A DNA stretch of 64,000 nt from Kofleriaceae bacterium (GTDB lineage Bacteria > Myxococcota_A > Polyangia > Haliangiales > Haliangiaceae): NCBI GenBank assembly GCA_013368795.1, contig JABFXX010000184.1:1-64000 (forward strand), in the 5' to 3' direction. Positions 20,168 through 28,291 of this stretch are shown one piece after another. Every line of letters starts with the position of its first letter. Position 1 is the first letter of the stretch. The notes beneath the pieces were generated by a model. That model was not told where the DNA came from. It saw only the letters and a program-made list of their open reading frames with translations, and made no database searches. A program made the translations under genes and the position numbers.

Positions 20168-21046
20168 TCAACGCGTCGCCGCGGCAATCACCGCCGCGAT
20201 GTACGCAGGATCCGTCTCTGGAAGAAACAGCAGCGTCCCGCCATGCTGGGTCGTCGTCGTGCGCGTCAGCGTGGCCTCGTGGGACGGCGTCGGATACAGC
20301 TTCGCGCACAGCGCGTGATCGAGCTCGTCGATATCGACGCCACCCGGGATGGGCTCGCCATCGACCGTGAGCTCGCCGGAGATCTGGTAGCACATGATCG
20401 AGTTGGGGTCGGGCGTCGTGGCGCGGAGGGACGACTCCTCGATCGGCGTCAGCACCTGCGCTCGGACCTCCTCCTTCGTCCAGCCCTGCGTCGCCATGAA
20501 GAACGAGATCGCCTTCTCTTCGTCGATCTTCGCGACGAGCGCGCGACGCATGTGCTCGTGAATGAAGCCGAGCGTGTGGCCGGCTTCGTGGCGCACGACC
20601 CGATGAAACTCGGAGTCGGGTGTGTTCATCGTGAACGAGTCGAGATTCATCGTCGGCTCGTTCGATGGGATCAAGCCGATGTCCGTGCCGACGTACGACC
20701 AGTATCCGTCACCCTTCGTGAACGCGATCCGGACCTGTCCCTTCTGCTGGGTCTCGACGAACGACACGTTCGCATCGCGATTCCACGCGTTCATGTGCGA
20801 CAGGATGCGCGTGCGAAGCGCGGCGCTCGTCGTGTCCATGAAGCTGACGGTGAGCTTCACGCCTTGCGCGCCCCAGTACTTCGTCGTCATCGCCGCGATG
20901 AACTCCTTGGTCGGCTTGAAGCCGGACAGCTGCGAGAGCGCGAGCGGCGGGGCGTTTGCGGGGTTCTGCTCCGAGGCGTGACGAGCAGCCTCCTCGAGCC
21001 GGGTATGGGGTAGCGACTTGGGGGTACAAGCGATCAGCTTCTGCAC
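20168..21046 (-). CDS. M12A astacin-like zinc metalloprotease
   Basis: HEAGHTLGFIHEHMR zinc motif and SIMCYQ Met-turn-like segment; GTG start, no obvious signal peptide. Confidence 0.85.
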   Translation of the reverse strand: MQKLIACTPKSLPHTRLEEAARHASEQNPANAPPLALSQLSGFKPTKEFIAAMTTKYWGAQGVKLTVSFMDTTSAALRTRILSHMNAWNRDANVSFVETQQKGQVRIAFTKGDGYWSYVGTDIGLIPSNEPTMNLDSFTMNTPDSEFHRVVRHEAGHTLGFIHEHMRRALVAKIDEEKAISFFMATQGWTKEEVRAQVLTPIEESSLRATTPDPNSIMCYQISGELTVDGEPIPGGVDIDELDHALCAKLYPTPSHEATLTRTTTTQHGGTLLFLPETDPAYIAAVIAAATR

Positions 21047-21185
21047 GGTGGCCTCCTTCGTGGGGCCTCCTGCAAGAACCAGTGCCGGTGAAGTGGGCTT
21101 GCGCCGGGACGACGGTGTCGGCAGGAACTGACCGGCGTCGAACGAGTGTCGCGTCGAGCTGACACCGAGCTACTATGGGGGCGGG

Positions 21186-24100
21186 GTGATGTTGGCAGAG
21201 GAGACTTCGGAGATTCACCCGAAGCTACGTCTCGATTCGGTGATCGCACGCGGATCGTTCGGGGTGGTGTTCAAGGCGAGACAGGTCGCGGTGGCTCGCG
21301 ACGTCGCGGTCAAGGTGCTGCACACGGGCCTCGGCCTGCAGACGGAGGCCGGGCGGCTCTTTCGCGAGGAGATCCGCGCGATCGGGACGCTCGATCACCG
21401 GAACGTCGTGCGGATCTTCGATGCCGACGAGACGCGCGACGGTCGCCTCTACTTCGTGATGGAGCTACTCGACGGCCCGACGCTCCAGCATGTCGTCGAT
21501 GCTTCACCCATCGCCCCGGCTCGCGCGACCGCGCTCGTCGCGCAGCTCCTCGATGGACTGGCGGCGGTGCACGCGGCCGGTCACATTCACGCCGACGTCA
21601 AGCCGGCGAATGCCGTCATCTGCGGAGCCGGCGACGACGAGCGCGTGGTGCTGATCGACTTCGGGTTATCGCGCGTGCTGCCGATCGATCGACCGGCGGA
21701 GGCAGTCGGCGGAACGCGTGCATACATGGCTCCCGAGCAGCTGCGCGAGTGGAAGGTCGAGGCTGGATCGGACGTGTATTCCGCCGCGCTGATCCTCGTG
21801 AAGCTGCTGACGGGGGGCGAGCGTCCGCCGAATGCGGCGATGCCAGCGCTCGACGGGATCGCTGATCCGATCCTGCGCGTCGCGATCGAGCGTGCGCTCG
21901 CCGAGGATCCGGCACAGCGCCCGAGCGCCTCGGACTTTGCGCGAGCGCTGAGGCGCGAGACCTACGATGCAGCAGGGCCAGCGCCGCAGTCGCCGTTTCG
22001 CGAGCTAACGCCGCTGACCGAGCGCGACCGGCTCCACGGACGCGCGGATGATCTGCATCGCATCGCGCGTCGAATCGAGAGAGCGCGCCCCGTCGTGCTC
22101 ACCGCTCCTTCGGGGACGGGCAAGACGTCGCTCCTCCGTGCGGGACTGATCCCGTATCTCGATGCGAGCGGGCGTCCGTGGGTGTATCTCGCGTGCGAGC
22201 CCGGCGCCGCGACGAGGCTGGCGGCGCTCCTCGAGCCGGAGGCCGCGTCCCTCGAGCACGCACTGCAACAGCGTGCGTCGCGAGGGCAGCCGCTGGTCGT
22301 GATCCTCGATCAGCTCGAGGTCGCACTGGCGAACGGGGAGGCAACCGCGTTGCTCGACACGTTGCTCGCCGCGGACGTGGCGACCGTACTTGGCGTGCGC
22401 GAGGACTTCGTCGCACGCCTGCTCGCCGCATCGCGGTTCCTCGTCGAGGGTGTGCCGCAGGTTCGACTGCCGCCGCTCGATCGCGAGGGCGCACGCCGTG
22501 CGATCGTTTCTCCACTCGCAGAGCGCGGCATCGAGCTCGCCCCGGATCTCCTCGATCTGTTGCTGGACGACCTCACGAACGCCGGGCGCGCGATGGGCCT
22601 CGACGACACGGGCACCGATGCCGCGATCTATCCACCACAACTGCAGCTCTCGGGTGGCGCCCTGTTCGACTCGCTTGCCGCCGACGAACGCATCATCACG
22701 CGCGAGCACTACCATCGCCTCGGCGGCTTTGCTGCGATCGTCGGCGAGCACCTCGAGCGCACACTCGGCGAGCTGGCCAGCGAAGACCGCGAGGTCGCGC
22801 GCGAGCTCTTCCTCGAGCTCGTGACGTCGACCCACACGCGCGCGCTCAGGACCGAGCAGGAGCTCGTCGACGCGGTCGGCGGGCGACATGGCGACGTCGC
22901 GGTACGGCGCGTTCTCGCTCGGCTCGAGGCGCGTCGCCTGATCGCGCGGACGAGCAGCCTCGACGGCATTCCGAGCTGGAGTCTCGTGCACGATACGCTC
23001 GCTCCTCGCATCGAGGCGTGGCTCACCGTCCATGACCTCGATCGGCGTCGCACCGCCGAGCAGCTGCGTTTCCATCTTCGCGTCTCGCAAGCCGACGCTC
23101 CGGCGACGCTATCGGCGCGCCAGCTCGCGACGCTCGCGAAGTTTCCCGGGCTTGTCGAGGAGCTCGAGGTCGAGTGGACTCGTCGAACCGAGGCCGTCTG
23201 GACGCCGCGCTCGCTGGTCGACCGCTCGCGGAGACAGGTCCGTTACCGCCGCGGCGTCATCGGCACGACCGCGGTCGCGATGCTCGCACTGACCGCAGTC
23301 CTCATCGGAACCTGGCTCGCGCAACGCCACAAGGACAATCTCCGGCTCTCGAACATCGGTCGCATCGACCTGAGGATCGAGGCGTTCGACTTGAAGCTCG
23401 ATGCAGCCGGTGCGCTCGTCGACGAGCATGTCGATGCACCGGATCTCAGGTGGGAGCTGTTCGACCCCGCCGCTGACGATCCGGACTCGGCTGGAAGCAA
23501 AACGCCCGCCGATCGCTTCGAGCCCGGAGAGCGCAGGTTCGAGCATGGAACCCTCGTCGAGACCGGCATCGAGGTTCGTGGCGGTGACGCGTTCTTGAAG
23601 GTGTACGGCCGCGTCGGGACCTGTGAACCGTCCGTCATTCCACTGCGCCGGCTCCCTGGCAACGACGAGTACGACAAGCCACGTGAGATTCGGATTCGCG
23701 TTCCCACGTGCAGCGCATCGGCGTTCGATACGGTGCTCGTGCCTGCGGGTCCATTCGTTTTCGGCGGCGTCGGCGATCCTCCGTCGGGGCTCGGTGCCGA
23801 CTACCTGCCGATCGAAGAGGTGGTGAATCTGCAGGCGTTCTCGATCGATCGCACCGAGATCACGAACGCAGCGTTTGCCGTGTTCGCGAAGCAATACGAG
23901 GTGCACGAGGTCGAGGCCGAGGCCTACACGGATGCCTTCGCGATCGCCGGGGGCCAGAACTATCCTCGGAGCGCACTCGACTGGTTCGACGCGCGCGCGT
24001 ATTGCCGATTCCTCGGCAAAGACCTGCCTACGAGTCGCCAGTGGCAGAAGGCACTGCGTGGCGGCCTCGTGCTCCCGTCAGGCGCACCGAACCCGCACCC

Positions 24101-24509
24101 TCGTCGGAACGTTCCATGGGACGACGCCCCACCGACCGCGCCTGATTACGCGGGCATCGTCTCCGCTGCGGTGACGAACGCGCACATGCAGCTCGGCCAG
24201 AACTCCGATCCTCGACATCCGTATCCGGTCGGCTCGCATCCGAAGGACACGAGCGTCTACGGCGTCGTCGATCTTGCGGGCAACGTGCAGGAGTGGACGG
24301 CCGACTTCGAGCAGCGGGACGATGGCAAGTTCGATCGCCGGGCATCGCGGGTGACGCGCGGTGGTAACTGGTTCGACACCACCGCCGAGCTGCTCGATTC
24401 GTATACGGCACTCGAGAACCCGCGCAGCCCGCACACCCGGTTTCAGTTCGTCGGCGCGCGCTGCGCGATGGCGATCAAAGCGGAAGCGGTGCCATCGGCC
24501 GAACGATGA
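21186..24509 (+). CDS. Ser/Thr protein kinase-nSTAND NTPase-TM-FGE/SUMF1-like domain protein
   Basis: Kinase IARGSFGVVFKA, VAVKVL, HADVKPAN, DFG, APE; STAND Walker A LTAPSGTGKTSLLRAGL, Walker B VVILDQLEVAL, VREDF; TM GVIGTTAVAMLALTAVLIGTWLA; C-terminal DTVLVPAGPFVFGG...DLAGNVQEWTADF...RVTRGGNWFD...FVGARCA. Confidence 0.92.
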   Translation: MMLAEETSEIHPKLRLDSVIARGSFGVVFKARQVAVARDVAVKVLHTGLGLQTEAGRLFREEIRAIGTLDHRNVVRIFDADETRDGRLYFVMELLDGPTLQHVVDASPIAPARATALVAQLLDGLAAVHAAGHIHADVKPANAVICGAGDDERVVLIDFGLSRVLPIDRPAEAVGGTRAYMAPEQLREWKVEAGSDVYSAALILVKLLTGGERPPNAAMPALDGIADPILRVAIERALAEDPAQRPSASDFARALRRETYDAAGPAPQSPFRELTPLTERDRLHGRADDLHRIARRIERARPVVLTAPSGTGKTSLLRAGLIPYLDASGRPWVYLACEPGAATRLAALLEPEAASLEHALQQRASRGQPLVVILDQLEVALANGEATALLDTLLAADVATVLGVREDFVARLLAASRFLVEGVPQVRLPPLDREGARRAIVSPLAERGIELAPDLLDLLLDDLTNAGRAMGLDDTGTDAAIYPPQLQLSGGALFDSLAADERIITREHYHRLGGFAAIVGEHLERTLGELASEDREVARELFLELVTSTHTRALRTEQELVDAVGGRHGDVAVRRVLARLEARRLIARTSSLDGIPSWSLVHDTLAPRIEAWLTVHDLDRRRTAEQLRFHLRVSQADAPATLSARQLATLAKFPGLVEELEVEWTRRTEAVWTPRSLVDRSRRQVRYRRGVIGTTAVAMLALTAVLIGTWLAQRHKDNLRLSNIGRIDLRIEAFDLKLDAAGALVDEHVDAPDLRWELFDPAADDPDSAGSKTPADRFEPGERRFEHGTLVETGIEVRGGDAFLKVYGRVGTCEPSVIPLRRLPGNDEYDKPREIRIRVPTCSASAFDTVLVPAGPFVFGGVGDPPSGLGADYLPIEEVVNLQAFSIDRTEITNAAFAVFAKQYEVHEVEAEAYTDAFAIAGGQNYPRSALDWFDARAYCRFLGKDLPTSRQWQKALRGGLVLPSGAPNPHPRRNVPWDDAPPTAPDYAGIVSAAVTNAHMQLGQNSDPRHPYPVGSHPKDTSVYGVVDLAGNVQEWTADFEQRDDGKFDRRASRVTRGGNWFDTTAELLDSYTALENPRSPHTRFQFVGARCAMAIKAEAVPSAER

Positions 24510-25317
24510 CGCCCCCGGGATGGGACGCCGGATAGATCCGGATCCAACGGCCACCGAACAGCGAGGTGACGCGGTGAACGCGTCCGGTTGCCGCTGGGTA
24601 CAGCAGCTCTCGGTCGGGCAGCTGGAGGAGGCCGGGTTCTTCGCGGACGTCCTGGATGTTGGCGAGGAGCTCGCTCAGCCTCTGCTGACTGTCCGGTACC
24701 TCGCGAAGCAACCACGGTTCTGGACCGAGGTACTTGCTCACGTCGCGCGCCGCGTCGACGGTCGTCTCGGCGACCAGAGATCCGAGATCCACATTCGGGA
24801 CCTGCCGCATGCTGCCGAATGCTGTGTCCCAGTTGACCAGTGCCGATAGTGGCTCCGGGGGCAAGGTCCCGAGCTCGAGCGCGAGCGCGTCATCGAGCAG
24901 ACCGTTCGGCCCGAAATGTCGGGATCCGAGGATCCTGCGAGTTCCGTAGACCTTCGGGTACCCGAGGTCTTTGAGGTGCTGCATCGCTGCGCGGCCTTTC
25001 CCGCGTGCAGTGAAGCAACCCAGGAGTCGAATCGATTTGATCCGACCACCCGCGGTCTGCAGGATTCCGGCGGCCTCGGTCTCGAGTGCGGAGATGAGCC
25101 ACTGCCCGACATGCAGCTCGCCATCGCGAGCGTGAGCGATGAGGTCAACGTGCAGGTCGCCGGTCGTGGCTGCAACAACCTCCCGTACGCCGTCGACCGA
25201 CTCGTTGCCTCGCAGGAGCACGCGAGCGCCACCGACCAGGGACTCTCCGTTGATGTTGTCCTGCGTCTTCTGCAGTGTCGCGTCGCCGTCGATCACGCTG
25301 ATGTTGAGGGGCGCCAC
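24475..25317 (-). CDS. putative DUF4347/caspase-fold (clan CD-like) protein
   Basis: HVDLIAHARDGELHVGQ...IKSIRLLGCFTARGKGRAAMQHL...VYGTRRILGS matches the strand-His ... strand-Cys layout of DUF4347-type proteins. GTG start 2 nt after the upstream stop. Confidence 0.55.
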   Translation of the reverse strand: MAPLNISVIDGDATLQKTQDNINGESLVGGARVLLRGNESVDGVREVVAATTGDLHVDLIAHARDGELHVGQWLISALETEAAGILQTAGGRIKSIRLLGCFTARGKGRAAMQHLKDLGYPKVYGTRRILGSRHFGPNGLLDDALALELGTLPPEPLSALVNWDTAFGSMRQVPNVDLGSLVAETTVDAARDVSKYLGPEPWLLREVPDSQQRLSELLANIQDVREEPGLLQLPDRELLYPAATGRVHRVTSLFGGRWIRIYPASHPGGVIVRPMAPLPL

Positions 25318-25319
25318 GT

Positions 25320-26096
25320 CTACTCCTCGAACCCAACGGGCAGCTTTGGGCCGCGCGCGCCCACGGTTTTTCCGGTGAGGTCTTTGAACTTCGTGAGTGC
25401 GGTCATGAGCTCGACAAACAAGATCCCCGTCTTACCGGGATTCAGCATGGCCGCGAGCGACTGCGCTGGATCGACGGCCTCCTTCGGTGGATTGTGGTCA
25501 TAGCTCGAATCGGTACGTGCGAACGTCCAGGTGAGAGGGTTGCCCTTGTCGTCCGTTTCATTGTCGAGCTTGACGGTGACGTCGCCGTTCGCGGCGACCG
25601 CGGTCACCGTCGCCACGAACCCGTGGTAGCGAGTCCGCACGTCCATATCGTTGATGTACGTGATCGAGGTGAGCTCCTCGGCCCGGTACTTGTCCCCGGG
25701 CCACTTCGGGAAGTTCGTTGGCAGCAGATTCTTGTGCGTTTCGTGTTCGAGATACACGGCGCCGATGAACGACCCATGTGCGGGTTCCTTCGTTTTTCCT
25801 GCGACCCCGATCGACGTGATCGCGAGCGGGAACTGCAAAGCCATCGGCTCGGTTCCGATATCAGATCCATCGTTCTTGATGCCCCGATCGTCGAGCTCGA
25901 CAGAGTCCCAGTTCGCGAACCCACATTCGGACGGGCACAGCTCCTGTTTGATCGGAAATCGAAGCCCCGGCTTACTGACGAAGTCGATGACATCGTCGTC
26001 CGAGATGATCGCGATTACGTCGAACGTCGAGTTGCTCGTGACCTCGGCGACGACGGCGCCGACACCATGAAAGACCTTGCACTTCGTGACTGCCAT
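25320..26096 (-). CDS. hypothetical protein (258 aa), operon partner of the putative DUF4347-like gene
   Basis: Continuous ORF with balanced composition, ATG preceded by GGGGGT; 2-nt spacing to the next gene. Confidence 0.8.
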   Translation of the reverse strand: MAVTKCKVFHGVGAVVAEVTSNSTFDVIAIISDDDVIDFVSKPGLRFPIKQELCPSECGFANWDSVELDDRGIKNDGSDIGTEPMALQFPLAITSIGVAGKTKEPAHGSFIGAVYLEHETHKNLLPTNFPKWPGDKYRAEELTSITYINDMDVRTRYHGFVATVTAVAANGDVTVKLDNETDDKGNPLTWTFARTDSSYDHNPPKEAVDPAQSLAAMLNPGKTGILFVELMTALTKFKDLTGKTVGARGPKLPVGFEE

Positions 26097-26123
26097 TTGA
26101 ACCCCCGTTTCGTGAGCGCCTCA

Positions 26124-26139
26124 TGCATCGCTCGCGCCA
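26124..26139 (-). promoter_or_regulatory. candidate sigma-54 promoter P1 (TGGCGCG-AGCG-ATGCA)
   Basis: GG/GC elements correctly spaced against TGGCACG-N4-TTGCW; lies in the 46-nt gap between the activator stop (26143) and the ATG at 26096. Confidence 0.6.
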
Positions 26140-26142
26140 GCG

Positions 26143-27663
26143 TCATTCCGGGCGTCGGAGCCCGAACGCGGCGAGCAAGTCGTAGAGATGCTGGCGGCTC
26201 ATGTCGAGCTCTTCCGCCGTCCGCTTGATGTTCCAGGCGTGACGCGCGAGCGCGTCCTCGATGTGTCGCTTCTGGCTGCGCATCGTCATCTCGCGAAACG
26301 TCGGCGGCGCGTCGTCTTCCCGCGGCGCCGACGGAAAGAGGTGGTGCTCGTCGAGCGCCTTCGCACGCTCGAATGCCGCGCGGGCGACGCCGGCTTCGAC
26401 GGCATTTGCGAGCTCGCGTACCTGCCCGGGCCACGGCGCTTCTCGGCACGCCCACAGCGCGCGCCGCGTCGGTCGTACCGCTTCGATCTCGAGGCGCGCG
26501 CACGTCTCGACACAGCAGCGCTCGACGATCGCCGGGATGTCGTCGCGCCGCTCGTCGAGTGACGGCAGGCGGATCGGCAGCACGGCGAGCCGGTAATAGA
26601 GGTCCTCGCGAAACGCGTTCTTCGCGACGAGCGCCTTCAAGTCCTTGTTCGTCGCGCTGATCACGCGGACGTCTGCGGCGACGGGCGAAGACGAGCCGAG
26701 CGGATAGTAGCGACGCTCCTGAAGCAGCTGGAGGAGCTTCGCCTGTGCGGCGAGTGACAGCTCGCCGACCTCGTCGAGGAACAGCGTCCCGCCGCGCGCG
26801 GCCGCGACCTTGCCGGGCATTTTCCGCGTCGCGCCGGTGTACGCGCCGGCCTCGGCGCCGAACAGCTCGCCCTCGAGCAATGCCTCGGGGATCGCGGCGC
26901 AGTTGAGATCGACGAACGGGCCGCTCGCGCGGGCACTGTTCGATGCGATTGCACGCGCGAGCGCCGACTTGCCAGTTCCCGTCGGCCCGGTGAGGAGGAC
27001 CGTGATCGGCAGTGGCGCGACCTGCGCTGCTTCGCGCAGCACCCTCGCGAACGCCGGCGAACGTCCGACGAGGTCATCGCAGCGGAAGTGGCGCCGGATC
27101 TCGACGGTCGCGTCGCCGTCCTGCAAGCCATCGCGCTGGCGCAGCAGGCGATCGGCGACGATCCCGAGCTGCCGCGCGAAGACCTCGACGGCTTCGCGAT
27201 TGCGCGCCGGGAACGCGTCGCCCGCCTGGGTTCCTTGCAGATACACGACGCCAAAGGCTGGCTTGCCGATCGGCGCACATAGCACCGCCTGGATGGCGTT
27301 GCGCAGCACGCTCGGCTGGTCGCGATACTCGGGATCCTCGACGGCAGACGGAGTCGCGATCAGGCGGCCTTCGTCGAGTGCTCGCGCGACGATGCCGCGC
27401 GAGATCGAGGCCCGGATCGCGGCAACATCGTCGTCGGTGCAACCGTGGGCCTTCCAGTAGCGCGGCGGTCCATCGCGGAGATCATCGGGCTCGCGCAGCT
27501 CGAGGTAGACCATCCGCGCACCGCTCGCCGACACGATCGTGGTCAGCGCACTGGCGAGCAGCGGTTCGGGATCCTCGGCCGCGACGAGCTCGAGGAGTCG
27601 AAGATAGAAGTCTCGTTCCGCGGCCGGATCATTCTCCGCCCGCGTCTGGTCCGCACTCGCCAT
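26143..27663 (-). CDS. sigma-54-dependent transcriptional activator: GAF, AAA+, Fis-type HTH
   Basis: Walker A GPTGTGKSALARA, GAYTGA (GAFTGA variant), GGTLFLDEVGELSLAAQAKLLQLLQE, FREDLYYRLAVLPIRLPSL, C-terminal HTH NIKRTAEELDMSRQHLYDLL. Confidence 0.95.
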   Translation of the reverse strand: MASADQTRAENDPAAERDFYLRLLELVAAEDPEPLLASALTTIVSASGARMVYLELREPDDLRDGPPRYWKAHGCTDDDVAAIRASISRGIVARALDEGRLIATPSAVEDPEYRDQPSVLRNAIQAVLCAPIGKPAFGVVYLQGTQAGDAFPARNREAVEVFARQLGIVADRLLRQRDGLQDGDATVEIRRHFRCDDLVGRSPAFARVLREAAQVAPLPITVLLTGPTGTGKSALARAIASNSARASGPFVDLNCAAIPEALLEGELFGAEAGAYTGATRKMPGKVAAARGGTLFLDEVGELSLAAQAKLLQLLQERRYYPLGSSSPVAADVRVISATNKDLKALVAKNAFREDLYYRLAVLPIRLPSLDERRDDIPAIVERCCVETCARLEIEAVRPTRRALWACREAPWPGQVRELANAVEAGVARAAFERAKALDEHHLFPSAPREDDAPPTFREMTMRSQKRHIEDALARHAWNIKRTAEELDMSRQHLYDLLAAFGLRRPE

Positions 27664-27822
27664 TGGTACCACCCAACGCTCATCATCGCTCGATCGTTCG
27701 GCGCCGGGCAATCGCCGCGAACCGTGTCCGCAGTGTCAGCTCGACCCGACATCGGCTCGCAAGCCATCAGCCGCGGATGACATCGCATTTCGTCATCGCG
27801 AGGCTTGCCTGCGACTTTGCGC

Positions 27823-27838
27823 TGGCCTGCTGGCTGCA
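27823..27838 (+). promoter_or_regulatory. candidate sigma-54 promoter P2 (TGGCCTG-CTGG-CTGCA)
   Basis: Same TGGC-N8-TGCA pattern as P1 with correct GG-N10-GC spacing, 14 nt before the ATG at 27853. Confidence 0.5.
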
Positions 27839-27852
27839 CTGCGGGCGCGGTC

Positions 27853-28278
27853 ATGCCGCTCGCACTTCACACCCCGACCGCCAAGACGGTCGGCCCGCCG
27901 CCGATCCGCGAAACGGATCTAGATCGGATCCTCAAGCTGATCCCGACGGAGATCCTGGCGTTCTACACGGCGGCGGTGCCGATTTCGCCGCAGGTCCCGT
28001 GGAAGCTGTTTCCGTTCGCGCTGTTCGTGACCGGACTCGTGCTCGTCCCGCTCGTCCTCTTTCTCGACGGTCGCAACACCAGCCAACCGGCGTCCCCGGC
28101 GCAGTACGTGGTTCGCATCCTGGCGTTCGCGGCGTGGGCGATGGCCATCTCGTGGCCGTTCTCGGCGTGGTCGAGCGGCGAAGACCTCAACTGGGTCAGG
28201 TCGCTCGCGGTGTTGATCGTTCCCCTGATCGGCGCGCTCGTGTTGCGCGGCGACAAGCTCCCAACCCCGTCCTTTTGA
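27853..28278 (+). CDS. small integral membrane protein
   Basis: ATG at 27853; hydrophobic segments LFPFALFVTGLVLVPLVLFLDG, VRILAFAAWAMAISWPF and VLIVPLIGALVL. Confidence 0.75.
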   Translation: MPLALHTPTAKTVGPPPIRETDLDRILKLIPTEILAFYTAAVPISPQVPWKLFPFALFVTGLVLVPLVLFLDGRNTSQPASPAQYVVRILAFAAWAMAISWPFSAWSSGEDLNWVRSLAVLIVPLIGALVLRGDKLPTPSF

Positions 28279-28291
28279 ACGGAGTCTCCTC

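Noticed and set aside
23700-24509. FGE/CLec-like C-terminal domain as a diversity-generating retroelement target
   Set aside because: No reverse transcriptase, template repeat or accessory gene seen in the window.
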